Shown one piece after another: positions 8,154-17,013 of a stretch of 64,000 nt of DNA. Position numbers and translations under genes: made by a program. Below the pieces are notes generated by a model that saw only the letters and a list, made by a program, of their open reading frames with translations, searched no databases and had not been told where the DNA came from. Each line of letters begins with the position of its first letter. Within the stretch, counting starts at the first letter, position 1. Origin of the DNA: Nostoc sp. UHCC 0926 (GTDB lineage: Bacteria > Cyanobacteriota > Cyanobacteriia > Cyanobacteriales > Nostocaceae); NCBI RefSeq assembly GCF_028623165.1, contig NZ_CP117768.1, forward strand, positions 992,001 through 1,056,000, written 5' to 3'.

Positions 8154-8474
8154 TAAATATCAAACTCTCGTTTTTGATTAAAACAACAACAGAGCGAGGC
8201 TTTGCCTCGACAAAGCCAGCAGCCCAGGAACAACAGGTTAATAGTTTTTGAGCAGTCAAAAACCAATACATAGGGCTCTTTTATTACTCTCATGAGAGTA
8301 TAATTAACCCTGTTTAATTCCTCTCGGAAAATAAAAATGAGAGCCAATTTTTCAACTGTAGACAGACTCTAAACTCCAGTATTTAACAGAACAAGTGCTA
8401 TTATTTTTATTTATATTGTCCTTTTTGACGTAAAACAAGGGCAATAAAACTTAATGTATCAAAGGAGAATACTC
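8154..8474. other. Intergenic region upstream of the CVNH gene
   Basis: About 320 bases without a gene. They contain a small hairpin (GCGAGGC/GCCTCG words near 8193-8209) just after the transporter, which may act as a terminator, and a perfect 16-bp palindrome TACTCTCATGAGAGTA at 8285-8300, about 175 bases upstream of the CVNH start, which could be an operator. AAAGGAG at 8461-8467 is the ribosome binding site for 8475. Confidence 0.5.
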
Positions 8475-8897
8475 ATGTCTTATCTCGCAAAGCTAAGTCA
8501 GTCACCACGTTTAATGACTCTTGCTGCTTGTGGTGCAATCATGGCTACAATTCCTATTAATCGTGCTTTTGCAGCACCCACCGATCCTAGTAGTTATCCA
8601 GCTTCCTGTCAGAACATTCGTGTTGTTGGAGCTACCTTAACGGCAAGTTGCCGCAGAATTAATGGCACATATAAATCAACATCAATCCTGATTCGGGGAA
8701 TATTCAATGGTAATGGAATTTTGCTTTATAGTAGTAATCCCAGATCCGCTAGTACTTATCAAAATTCTTGTCGGAGGATTGGTGTTGCTGGAGCTACCTT
8801 AACGGCAAGTTGTCGCAGAATTAATGGCACATACAAATCAACATCAATTCTGATTAAGGGAATATACAATAATAATGGAGTTTTGCGTTATTCATAG
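8475..8897 (+). CDS. Secreted cyanovirin-N homologue (CVNH) lectin-like protein
   Basis: CVNH proteins are small lectins that bind high-mannose or related glycans. After a signal peptide (MSYLAKLSQSPRL, hydrophobic core, cleavage likely after NRAFA) the mature part holds two CVNH half-domains of about 54 residues. Each has the pattern SC-x-x-I-x-V-x-GATLTASCRRINGTY-x-STSILI followed by NGxLxYS. Four cysteines are placed like the two disulfides of cyanovirin-N. The two halves are almost identical in protein and DNA, unlike the diverged halves of classical cyanovirin-N. The ATG at 8475 was preferred to 8454 because AAAGGAG lies 7 bases before it. A strong terminator follows at 8940. Periplasmic or extracellular location is inferred. 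Confidence 0.88.
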   Translation: MSYLAKLSQSPRLMTLAACGAIMATIPINRAFAAPTDPSSYPASCQNIRVVGATLTASCRRINGTYKSTSILIRGIFNGNGILLYSSNPRSASTYQNSCRRIGVAGATLTASCRRINGTYKSTSILIKGIYNNNGVLRYS

Positions 8898-8939
8898 GTA
8901 GACATTAGGCTGTGTTAAAGTTGGTTGTGTTGCCAAAAC

Positions 8940-8971
8940 TTAGGTGAGGTAGATATAACTACCTCACCTAA
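8940..8971 (+). terminator. Rho-independent-type terminator of the CVNH gene
   Basis: A perfect 13-bp stem, TTAGGTGAGGTAG pairing with CTACCTCACCTAA around a six-base loop, is followed by ATTTTAAAAT. It lies between the convergent genes at 8475 and 9003 and may serve both. Confidence 0.8.
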
Positions 8972-9002
8972 ATTTTAAAATAATTTCCTGGCAAATTGTT
9001 CA

Positions 9003-9248
9003 TCAATTTGGAGAGCAGTTAGAACAAAAACGAGGACTGAATTTACAAAATTGGCTACCTGTCAATGCATAAGCTGTACAATAAGGAAAACTGGTAAGTT
9101 CCACTTTGGCTATTTGTAATTTTGAACCATTCGGCAACACTTCAGTAAGTTTGGTTTTCTCAGCCATAAGGATAGCTAAAAGCTTAGGGAATGCCATGCA
9201 AACAGCAATATTGAGCAGTGTTAGCAGTATAGTGTCTATCAAATTCAT
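9003..9248 (-). CDS. Small membrane-anchored Cys-containing protein, unknown function
   Basis: I do not recognise this 81-residue protein. It begins with a hydrophobic segment (about residues 3-27) that should span the membrane or act as an uncleaved signal anchor, and it ends in a Cys-containing tail (residues 57-79, with PYC, QFC, RFC and SNC). AGGAG lies about ten bases before the ATG on the minus strand, which supports translation. The four tail cysteines could form disulfides or bind a metal if exported; this is inference. It is convergent with the CVNH gene and monocistronic as far as can be seen. Confidence 0.55.
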   Translation of the reverse strand: MNLIDTILLTLLNIAVCMAFPKLLAILMAEKTKLTEVLPNGSKLQIAKVELTSFPYCTAYALTGSQFCKFSPRFCSNCSPN

Positions 9249-9507
9249 AGGTAATCATCTCCTGTCAAAAATAGGCGATCGCTGTTCTTAGATGCAAGCA
9301 TAATATATGTGTAGAATCGGTGTTCAGTCAATCTATAGCTTGCAATCTATGTAAACTAACTTTAACATAAATTTTTGTAAATAGAAACGTGGAATTCCTG
9401 GAATTATCATACACAGAAGGGAATGTGGATAATAAGGAGAGTAATTGTAGCAAAATAACAAAATCAGCTAGAAAAACGATCATTTTACGATATTTAGGTA
9501 AGGTGTT

Positions 9508-11484
9508 ATGTCAAAAACCCAAACTGCGTCTTCTTTTTTATCTAACATCAGTGAGCGAGAACGCGAGGCATTAAAGCGCTTGGTAGATTACACAAATGTG
9601 GAATCGCTGCCAGAAATTTGGCCTTTGGCAGCTCAACGATTTGGTGATGTTGTCGCCCTCCGCAGCCCTCATGCTAAACCAGAAGTAGTGATTACTTATA
9701 CCCAGTTAGCAGAGCAAATGCAACTATTTGCTGCGGGGTTGCAGGCGTTGGGAGTAAAAGTTGGCGATCGCATTTCCTTAATTTCTGACAACAGTCCTCG
9801 CTGGTTTATTGCCGATCAAGGTATCATGACTGCTGGTGGAGTTGATGCAGTGCGTAGCTCTCAAGCCGAAAAAGAAGAACTGCTGTTTATTATTGCTAAT
9901 AGTGGCAGCACAGCAATAGTTGTTGAGGATTTAAAGACATTAAAAAAACTACAAGACCGCCTTCAAGATTTACCAATTCAGGTAGTCATCTTACTTTCGG
10001 ATGAAGCACCACCAACAGATGAAACCCTAAAGGTGCTGAACTTTGCACAGTTGATCGAAATTGGGGTAAATCATAATTTTGTGCCAGTCAAGCAAAATCG
10101 TGACGCACTGGCAACCCTGATTTACACCTCTGGCACCACAGGTAAACCCAAGGGTGTAATGCTGTCTTATAACAATTTGATGCACCAAGTGACAACCTTT
10201 GGCACAGTATTACAACCAAATACGGGTGATATCGTTCTCAGTATCCTACCTTCGTGGCACAGCTACGAGCGGACTGTTGAATATTACCTATTATCTCAAG
10301 GTTGCACGCAAGTTTATACTAACTTGCGTTCTGTCAAAGGTGATTTGAGAGAATTTAAACCCAACTATATGGTGGGTGTACCCCGCCTGTGGGAATCGAT
10401 TTATGAAGGAGTTCAAAAGCAATTCCGCGAACAACCAGCGAATAAGCAACGCCTAGTTAACTTTTTATTGGGCATTAGCGAGAAATACATCAAAGCGCGG
10501 CGAATTGTTCAGGGATTGAGTTTAAATAATCTTCATACCTCAGCTGTCGAACGATTAACAGCTAAGATCCAAGCATCTGCTTTATTACCTCTCCATGCCT
10601 TGGGAGAACGACTGGTTTATGCCAAAGTGCGAGAAGCCACAGGAGGACAAGTTAAGCAGATGGTTAGCGGCGGCGGTGCGCTTCCCAAACACATAGATAA
10701 CTTCTTTGAAATTATTGGTGTGCAGATTTTGCAAGGCTATGGTTTGACAGAAACTTCTCCTGTTACCCATGTGCGGCGTCCTTGGCGGAATTTGATTGGT
10801 GCATCAGGGCTACCACTTCCGGCTACAGAAGCTAAAATTGTAGATCCTGAGACAAAAGCGCCTTTGCCAGTAGAGAAGCGAGGCTTGTTATTGTTGAGGG
10901 GGCCACAGATTATGCAAGGCTATTACCAAAATCCCGAAGCGACAGCGAAAGCAATTGACGCCGAAGGTTGGTTTGATAGCGGCGATTTAGGTTGGCTGAC
11001 ACCACAAGACGACTTGGTGCTGACTGGCAGAGCAAAGGATACGATTGTATTGACTAATGGGGAAAACATCGAGCCGCAGCCGATCGAAGATGCGTGTTTG
11101 CGATCGCCATATATCGATCAAATTATGCTCATCGGTCAAGATCAGCGCAGCCTGGGAGCCTTAATTGTCCCCAATGTCGAAGCCCTAGAAAAATGGGCAG
11201 CAAGTCAGAATCTGACACTGGATAGGCAAAATGATCAGGTTACTTCTTCACCTAGTCAAAAAATTGACTTGGAGAGTAGAATGATCCAGGATTTATTTCG
11301 GCAAGAATTGAATCGGGAAGTGCAAAATCGTCCAGGCTTTCGACCGGATGACCGCATCGGGACATTCAAACTCATTCTGGAACCGTTTTCCATCGAAAAT
11401 GGCTTGATGACACAAACACTGAAAGTTCGACGACAGGTCGTCACGGAACGCTATCGCGATATTATTGACGGCATGTTTGCCTGA
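9508..11484 (+). CDS. aas: Long-chain acyl-ACP/acyl-CoA synthetase (AMP-forming)
   Basis: The 658-residue enzyme belongs to the ANL adenylating superfamily. It activates free fatty acids with ATP; in cyanobacteria the single member of this type works as acyl-ACP synthetase, recycling fatty acids released from membranes. Visible motifs are the P-loop YTSGTTGKPKG near residues 206-216, the aromatic-rich LPSWHSYERTVEY, the GYGLTETSP adenine-binding motif, GWFDSGDLGWL, and the hinge LTGRAKDTIVLTNGENIEP. The start at the ATG in GGTGTTATGTC lacks a strong ribosome binding site but gives the expected N-terminus. No membrane segment is obvious. The match is to the cyanobacterial Slr1609-like family. 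Confidence 0.93.
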   Translation: MSKTQTASSFLSNISEREREALKRLVDYTNVESLPEIWPLAAQRFGDVVALRSPHAKPEVVITYTQLAEQMQLFAAGLQALGVKVGDRISLISDNSPRWFIADQGIMTAGGVDAVRSSQAEKEELLFIIANSGSTAIVVEDLKTLKKLQDRLQDLPIQVVILLSDEAPPTDETLKVLNFAQLIEIGVNHNFVPVKQNRDALATLIYTSGTTGKPKGVMLSYNNLMHQVTTFGTVLQPNTGDIVLSILPSWHSYERTVEYYLLSQGCTQVYTNLRSVKGDLREFKPNYMVGVPRLWESIYEGVQKQFREQPANKQRLVNFLLGISEKYIKARRIVQGLSLNNLHTSAVERLTAKIQASALLPLHALGERLVYAKVREATGGQVKQMVSGGGALPKHIDNFFEIIGVQILQGYGLTETSPVTHVRRPWRNLIGASGLPLPATEAKIVDPETKAPLPVEKRGLLLLRGPQIMQGYYQNPEATAKAIDAEGWFDSGDLGWLTPQDDLVLTGRAKDTIVLTNGENIEPQPIEDACLRSPYIDQIMLIGQDQRSLGALIVPNVEALEKWAASQNLTLDRQNDQVTSSPSQKIDLESRMIQDLFRQELNREVQNRPGFRPDDRIGTFKLILEPFSIENGLMTQTLKVRRQVVTERYRDIIDGMFA

Positions 11485-11526
11485 TTATTCCACCTGCCAA
11501 CTAGTAAGAGTGAACGTGAAATATTT

Positions 11527-11976
11527 ATGGATGTCTCCAAATCTAATTTGCTCCTAAAACGCGTTGTTAACGTCAAAGTCATTGTTACTCCTCTCTGGAA
11601 AGAGGAAGTACAACAGCAGCTGCAAACGCAGATCAATCAACTTGACCAGCAACTGCAACAGCTAGACGTTGAAGGACAAAGAGCGATCGCTGCAATTCAA
11701 AAGCAGAGTCTGCAACCACCTGGCCCCCAGACCCTCCAACAAATTGACAATATCCAACTCCAAGTCAATCAAAAGAAAAGTGAATTTCTAGAGCAGAAAA
11801 ATCAGTTGCTACAAAATCTCCAGCAAGTGCAGTTTCTCCAGCAAGATCAGGAAGTCAACCAATTCCAAATGGAAGGCTTTTTCCGGGTAGAGACGGGAGA
11901 TAACCTGATTAGCAAAATGCAGGTCGAAATTGTTCTGCGTGATGGCGTTGTAGAAGAAATTCGCGGCGACATTTAG
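11527..11976 (+). CDS. YlqD-family protein
   Basis: This 149-residue protein begins MDVSKSNLLLKRVVNVKVIV, with a V-x-V-IVTPLWKEE strand, then a long Gln-rich coiled coil (about residues 30-120) and a C-terminal strand region ending ILRDGVVEEIRGDI-like. That layout fits the YlqD family, present in cyanobacteria and Bacilli, whose function is unknown. The coiled coil suggests self-association. It follows the acyl-ACP synthetase by 42 bases on the same strand and may be co-transcribed. No ribosome binding site is clear. Confidence 0.75.
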   Translation: MDVSKSNLLLKRVVNVKVIVTPLWKEEVQQQLQTQINQLDQQLQQLDVEGQRAIAAIQKQSLQPPGPQTLQQIDNIQLQVNQKKSEFLEQKNQLLQNLQQVQFLQQDQEVNQFQMEGFFRVETGDNLISKMQVEIVLRDGVVEEIRGDI

Positions 11977-11984
11977 AAAGTTAT

Positions 11985-12068
11985 GAGTCGTTCAGTTTTG
12001 GATTTTAGATTTTAGATTTTAAATTTTTCCTTTAATCCAAAATTCAAAATCTAAAATTGGCAGACTTT
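11985..12068. repeat. AT-rich spacer repeat between convergent genes
   Basis: Words of the type TTTTAGATTTTAGATTT on the left and CCAAAATTCAAAATCTAAAA on the right form a long imperfect hairpin between two convergent genes. The same words recur at about 62920-62990. It may work as a bidirectional terminator. Confidence 0.55.
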
Positions 12069-12071
12069 TAA

Positions 12072-12593
12072 TTACCGACAGATGTGATTTAACTTGAGTT
12101 TGGAGCGGCTCCCAGCCCAACATTCCACCTGGGAGCCAGCCCAAACAATTTCCCACACTGGAGGTGAGCTAATAAAAAGCGATCGCCCAAAGGTTGTCAT
12201 CTCAACTCGATATTTAATACCAACAGAATCATCACCCCGCTTGATTTGCGTAATCGTTACAAAAGCCTGATTTCGTTGCGGATAAGCTACCTCTACCTTT
12301 CGCGTTCCTCGCACTGATGCTATGTCGTCAAAAGCATTCAGCGCCAGGGTAGCAGGATCACTACCTTGGAGCGATGAGTTAATATTTCCTAGAGGTATAG
12401 TTTTATAATCTGAACGATCTAAGTATGCCACAACCTCCTGAGACTGATGTATTGCTCCCACCTGCTGGGCAAGTCCCTTATTAGTCTCAGCAATCGGTGC
12501 ATATTGCTGACTCTGGGTAATATATACTCCAGCGGCAGTAGTGGCAAAGATACTTAGTATCACAATCAAAAAGAATTTCAGCTTTGCCGGCAT
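12072..12593 (-). CDS. Hypothetical single-pass membrane/exported protein
   Basis: I do not recognise a named family. From the ATG at 12593 the product is 173 residues; a TTG seven codons upstream is a weaker alternative. Residues 4-26 (KLKFFLIVILSIFATTAAGV) form a membrane anchor or signal sequence. The rest is predicted soluble, with a possible nuclear-transport-factor-like mix of strands (VEVAYPQRNQAFVTITQ, GIKYRVEMTTFGRS, PPVWEIVWA). The tail repeats the words WAGSQ and WAGSR, suggesting small local duplication. It likely sits on the periplasmic side. It is convergent with the YlqD-like gene. Confidence 0.6.
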   Translation of the reverse strand: MPAKLKFFLIVILSIFATTAAGVYITQSQQYAPIAETNKGLAQQVGAIHQSQEVVAYLDRSDYKTIPLGNINSSLQGSDPATLALNAFDDIASVRGTRKVEVAYPQRNQAFVTITQIKRGDDSVGIKYRVEMTTFGRSLFISSPPVWEIVWAGSQVECWAGSRSKLKLNHICR

Positions 12594-12614
12594 AAAAGTA
12601 AACAGGAATTTCAA

Positions 12615-13157
12615 ATAGGTTTATTACCAATTTTGAATTCTAGATTGAACTGTATCCCATATCCTCTACCTGTGAGAAGCTCCTGTATCTTAAGCAGTGG
12701 TTATGAGGAATATAAATAGCAATCCCATTTAATCTGTGAACAACTCGTGATGGTTTTTGCTAGTCAACTACTAAAACGAGATCGAGATATTGGCTAACCA
12801 TTGAGGATAGCTCTGTATTATAGACCTTTAAGTTATATTTAGGTTCCTAGAGTCAGGAGTTTGGAGTTTGGAACTCTCCTCCACTCCCCGATACCCAATG
12901 CCCAACCTAAAATGTAAAATCTCCAATCCAAAATTCTTTTTGTAACAGTCAAAGTATCGCGCTCACCCGACATCCCGCCCCAATACGGTTCGGTAAAGAT
13001 CCCCCTGTTACCGATTGCTGGATGAACCAAGAATCCCCGGACTTTCCGAACAAATGAGCGCAGTAAGATTTGTTCAGTCCGGGGAGTGTCAACAAGATAC
13101 AATTCGATCTGATAAAAGCTGTTAAAGTCCATAAACCATTGATTCCCAAACCACCCT
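12615..13157. other. Spacer upstream of odhB with a doubtful minus-strand ORF
   Basis: A 540-base spacer. 12839-12940 consists of short tandem words (GAGTTTGGAGTTTGG, CAATGCCCAA) common in Nostoc spacers. A minus-strand frame from an ATG at 13132 down to about 12945 encodes a protein-like sequence (LVDTPRTEQILLRSFVRKV, then FLVHPAIGNRGIFTEPYWGG) before running into the repeat words, where it stops at 12839. It could be a small gene divergent from odhB or a remnant. I cannot decide from sequence alone. Confidence 0.4.
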
Positions 13158-14459
13158 ATGAGCATTCACGAAGTATTTATGCCGGCGCTGAGTTCTACCA
13201 TGACCGAAGGCAAAATCGTCTCCTGGGTGAAATCGCCAGGTGACAAAGTGGAAAAAGGCGAAACAGTGGTGGTTGTAGAGTCAGATAAGGCAGATATGGA
13301 TGTAGAAACCTTTTATGAGGGATTTCTTGCTCATATCATAGTTGAAGCTGGTGAAACTGCCCCGGTAGGATCTGCGATCGCCTTTATTGCAGAAACGGAA
13401 GCTGAAATTGAACAGGCGAAATCTCTTGCCAATTCAAGCGGCGTGGCCTCTATTGCTACGTCATCTCCCGAACCACTCCCCGCCACAGCCTCAGCTGCAA
13501 CACCTGCCTTAGTGTCTCAAAACGGGTCTAACCACAAAGAAGGAAGGCTTGTAGCTTCACCCCGTGCCCGCAAATTAGCCAAAGAACTCAAAGTTGATTT
13601 GACTACTCTCCAAGGCAGTGGTCCCCACGGCCGCATTGTCGCCGAAGATATAGAAGCATTGTCCAATCAGGGCAAGCAACCCGCTACTACCCCAGTTGCC
13701 CCACCAGCACCTGTACCAACCAGCACCCCAGTTGCACCCCCAGCACCTCGGACACCAGCACCGATACCAGCAGTAGCGGCTGTTCCTGGTCAAATCGTGC
13801 CTCTAACTACCTTCCAAAATGCCGTAGTGCGGAACATGGTAGCCACCATATCCGTGCCCGTCTTCCGCGTCGGTTATACAATTACCACCGATGGTTTAGA
13901 CAAGCTTTATAAACAAATTAAATCCAAAGGCGTGACAATGACAGCGCTGCTGGCGAAAGCTGTCGCAGTAACCTTACAAAAACACCCATTGTTAAATGCT
14001 AGCTACTCAGACCAGGGCATTGTCTATCATTCTGATATCAACATTTCCGTAGCAGTAGCGATGGATGATGGCGGATTGATTACGCCTGTGCTGCAAAATG
14101 CCGACGCAGTGGATATATATTCTCTATCACGTACTTGGAAGTCTTTGGTAGACAGAGCTAGGGCAAAACAACTACAGCCCCAAGAATACAACAGTGGTAC
14201 TTTTACCCTGTCAAATTTAGGGATGTTTGGCGTAGACAAATTTGATGCGATTTTACCGCCTGGACAAGGGTCAATTTTAGCGATCGGGGCATCCCGTCCG
14301 CAAGTGGTAGCAACAGCAGACGGTTTGTTTGGTGTGCGGCAACAAATGCAAGTTAATATTACTTCCGACCATCGGATTATTTACGGTGCCCATGCTGCGG
14401 CGTTCTTGCAAGATTTAGCGAAATTGATTGAGACGAATCCTCAATCTTTGACAATGTAG
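13158..14459 (+). CDS. odhB: Dihydrolipoyllysine acetyltransferase, pyruvate dehydrogenase E2
   Basis: E2 forms the core of the pyruvate dehydrogenase complex and transfers the acetyl group from lipoamide to CoA. The 433-residue protein shows a lipoyl domain (residues 1-78) with the lipoylated Lys at residue 44 in ESDKADMD, a peripheral-subunit-binding domain near residues 130-168 (ASPRARKLAKELKVDL), flexible Pro/Ala linkers on both sides, and a C-terminal catalytic domain with His405 in the SDHR motif and a following YGAHAAAFL. Only one lipoyl domain is present, as usual in cyanobacteria. The second linker contains repeated VAPPAP words. Start at the ATG following CCACCCT; no strong ribosome binding site. 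Confidence 0.95.
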   Translation: MSIHEVFMPALSSTMTEGKIVSWVKSPGDKVEKGETVVVVESDKADMDVETFYEGFLAHIIVEAGETAPVGSAIAFIAETEAEIEQAKSLANSSGVASIATSSPEPLPATASAATPALVSQNGSNHKEGRLVASPRARKLAKELKVDLTTLQGSGPHGRIVAEDIEALSNQGKQPATTPVAPPAPVPTSTPVAPPAPRTPAPIPAVAAVPGQIVPLTTFQNAVVRNMVATISVPVFRVGYTITTDGLDKLYKQIKSKGVTMTALLAKAVAVTLQKHPLLNASYSDQGIVYHSDINISVAVAMDDGGLITPVLQNADAVDIYSLSRTWKSLVDRARAKQLQPQEYNSGTFTLSNLGMFGVDKFDAILPPGQGSILAIGASRPQVVATADGLFGVRQQMQVNITSDHRIIYGAHAAAFLQDLAKLIETNPQSLTM

Positions 14460-14910
14460 TTTTGAAAAGACACCAAATTTAAATGTTAGCGCTATCAGCG
14501 AGCAGCAGTAAGTCGAAGAGTAGCGCTAACAACAAACAATACCTACACTTAAATTTTTTATGCACATAAATTAACATCACAATGGACACCATCTATCCAT
14601 TAAACTAATTCGCAATGACGCTAAGGCAATTACGTTTTGTAACGGGGATTTAGACCCCGACACAAAATATGCAGTTTAGTATAGCGGTTCCCAATTGCAT
14701 GGAATACAGACCTAACCTCCAGCCCCAACCCTTGTAGCGTTGGGGAGTAATACTCAAAGCCTCTCTCCTTGTAGGAGAGAGGTTTGGAGAGAGGTCAAAA
14801 CTGTACTGCACCCAAGCGAGAACCGCTATAGTTGCGGGGGACTTAAACCCTCAATCGAGGAAATCATTAGATCATGTCCCAGTGCTTGAGGGTTGATATT
14901 TATTTAAAAA
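14460..14910. other. Spacer with dispersed repeat words, no gene seen
   Basis: About 450 bases separating odhB from the tRNA gene. A hairpin-forming repeat (CCTCTCTCC/GGAGAGAGG words near 14760-14800) and CCCCAACCCTTGTAGCGTTG-type words, common in Nostoc spacers, fill the middle. I see no open frame or RNA gene. Confidence 0.5.
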
Positions 14911-14983
14911 CGAGCGCGGCAGGGTTCGAACCTGCGACCGATTGCTTAGAAGGCAATTGCTCTATCCACTGAGCTACGCGCCC
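14911..14983 (-). tRNA. trnR: tRNA-Arg (UCU)
   Basis: The 73-base sequence read on the minus strand folds as a full cloverleaf. The acceptor stem is GGGCGCG paired with CGCGCTC (one G-U), the D arm is AGCTCAGTGGATAGAGCA, and the anticodon arm ATTGC/GCAAT has loop CTTCTAA (anticodon TCT). The T arm is GCAGGTTCGAACCTGC and the discriminator is G. The CCA end is not encoded. It reads rare AGA/AGG arginine codons. Confidence 0.97.
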
Positions 14984-15340
14984 AAAACAAAATTATGGCT
15001 CCCAAAGGAGTCACCTGCATTATTATATCGTTCCTACCTACCAAGAAGCAATCGAAAATTGCAGATTCACCATTAGCAAGGCTAAGATGCTAGTCGCTAG
15101 CTAGTCAATTTACACTAAAAACGAAACAGATGGGGTATTGGTTTAGATATATTGTGTTGCCAAAGGGTTATTTGCCTGTTAGCGCCAACGCCCTCTGGGC
15201 AGCTACCTTCGAGAAGTATCTAGCGATCGCTAGGTTCATTTCCACAGCACGCTAGGTAATTTCAGCCTTGGCGATGCTGCCAAATGCCATTATATATTCC
15301 ATATTAAGAGTGCCCCTGTGAGGAGTTATTTGCTAGTGCC

Positions 15341-16000
15341 ATGTTTATTCTCAAACGGCAGGATGTTGAAATCTCAAGCATTCAGCACCCAAAACGGGAT
15401 CAGCAGGTGCCGATCCTCAATTATCAAGGGCAGACTTTTCGCTTGATTAGTGTTTTCAAAGCTAGTCAAGAAGAAGAAGCTAGAGCCTTATGGAGAGAAT
15501 TAACGGATAATCGGGGTAAAGCCTGTGTTTTGCTGGAGGAACCGGAACGCTTTAGCGTCTGGGGTAAAATCCGTTTAGAGCATCTGGGTAATGACACAGG
15601 TGGTCATAGTAAAACGGGGATTTTAATCCAAGCCAGTATTTTGCTGTTGCAAGGTGTTTCTATCGACATTGAAGAGTTTTTAGGTGCTAGGCAAGCTGCA
15701 TTATTTGAGAAAGATATTGCGGAGGTATTACAGCAGAAACAATTTCCCCAAGCATCTTCCCTAGAAGCAGTTAAATATTTGGTATCTACGAATCCTTTGC
15801 CGACAGGCAAAATACCTAATTGGCAAGAAAATCATGTAGTTATCCTGTTGGAAGAACTGCATCGACTAGGAAAGGCGTATTTTGGCAACGCTAATTTTAC
15901 CAAACAAGTGATTTATAAGTTAGAAGATATGCCAGAAGGTGAGCGATCGCTGTTTATCAGTTGGCTAAATCAATCGCCACTAGGTAAACTATGGCAGTAG
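15341..16000 (+). CDS. Conserved cyanobacterial protein of unknown function
   Basis: I do not recognise a named domain in this 219-residue soluble protein. The N-terminal third (LNYQGQTFRLISVFKASQEE, then WRELTDNRGKACVLLEEPER FSVWGKI in two parts) resembles a small beta domain. The middle contains SKTGILIQASILLLQGVSID, and the C-terminus is helical (VVILLEELHRLGKAYFGNAN, ERSLFISWLNQSPLGKLWQ). Good codon use and length argue for a real gene. It has no signal peptide or membrane segment. GTGAGGAG lies about 20 bases before the ATG, farther than ideal. It sits alone between the tRNA and the 16141 membrane protein. Confidence 0.7.
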   Translation: MFILKRQDVEISSIQHPKRDQQVPILNYQGQTFRLISVFKASQEEEARALWRELTDNRGKACVLLEEPERFSVWGKIRLEHLGNDTGGHSKTGILIQASILLLQGVSIDIEEFLGARQAALFEKDIAEVLQQKQFPQASSLEAVKYLVSTNPLPTGKIPNWQENHVVILLEELHRLGKAYFGNANFTKQVIYKLEDMPEGERSLFISWLNQSPLGKLWQ

Positions 16001-16140
16001 CATGGAAATTTTTTAAGAAAGTTCCCACCACAGGTACTTGCTTTTGGTATCTGATTGTGTACTATTTGGCAGACACAGTACTAGATATACAGTTTTTTAA
16101 CTCAAAATACTGTCAGAGTGCATCTACATAGTCAAGTCTT

Positions 16141-16992
16141 ATGAATAACTCTTACGAGAATTCGTTCCTTTCTAAATCCATTTTCACCACTCAGAACATT
16201 GTCTTAGCTAATATTGGCTGGGCCGTACTGGCACTGCTATACTATTTGTTGTTTAGTGCCAAAGTTCCCGGAGCAGATGGCATAGAAAGCCGGGCCGAGT
16301 GGTATGTGATTGGCACAAATATTTTTGAAGGTTTAGCTTATTTGAGTGCCGGTATCTTATGCTTGAGGAACTGGCTGAGTCCACAAATCGTCAGTGGCCG
16401 GAATGTTTGGCTCTTAATTGGCTTAGGTATGCTTTCCTATTTAGTTGGGGGGATAATTTTCGGCTATACCGAAATAGTTTTAAAAAATGAACCGGATGTG
16501 TCTTTAGGCGATATATTTTTTGTACTCACTTATCTATTACTTGGCGCAGGTATGATTTTCGCTGTGGCTTCCAGGCGAATCAATCTGGAAAAATGGCAGT
16601 GGTTAATTGTATTAGCAATCGCAGTGTTCGGTAGTTTGTTGGCATGGTGGATTTCTATGCAACAGGAAACACCCACAGAACTACTAGTTGCTATTTTGAA
16701 TTGGTTTTACGTAGTTAGTGATGTGCTTCTATTAATTATTGCTACCATTCTCCTTTTAGCCTTTTGGGGGGGAAGAGTTTCCCAGTCTTGGCGAATGATT
16801 GCAGCGGCGGCCTTTTCGCTTTACATTGCAGATATGTGGTTTAAATACGCCCAAGGTCCCAATTATCAAAGTGGGGAGATATTAGAAGTGTTTTGGGTGT
16901 TTAGTGGAGTGTTATTTGGCATGGGCGCTGTCTTAGAATATGACGCATCACTAAGACGAACGCGGCGTACCAGCGGACGAAAACGAGCTTAG
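16141..16992 (+). CDS. Multi-pass membrane protein of unknown function
   Basis: The 283-residue protein has about eight hydrophobic segments (for example LANIGWAVLALLYYLLF, NVWLLIGLGMLSYLVGGIIF, LIVLAIAVFGSLLAWWI and VSDVLLLIIATILLLAFWG) and a short basic C-terminal tail, RRTRRTSGRKRA. I do not recognise a transport or enzyme motif. The overall layout resembles signalling or sensory membrane modules found fused to other domains, but nothing is fused here. It ends 21 bases before the HTH protein at 17014 on the same strand, so the two are probably co-transcribed and possibly linked in function. Confidence 0.75.
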   Translation: MNNSYENSFLSKSIFTTQNIVLANIGWAVLALLYYLLFSAKVPGADGIESRAEWYVIGTNIFEGLAYLSAGILCLRNWLSPQIVSGRNVWLLIGLGMLSYLVGGIIFGYTEIVLKNEPDVSLGDIFFVLTYLLLGAGMIFAVASRRINLEKWQWLIVLAIAVFGSLLAWWISMQQETPTELLVAILNWFYVVSDVLLLIIATILLLAFWGGRVSQSWRMIAAAAFSLYIADMWFKYAQGPNYQSGEILEVFWVFSGVLFGMGAVLEYDASLRRTRRTSGRKRA

Positions 16993-17013
16993 TAAAGATT
17001 TTTGGTATCTACC

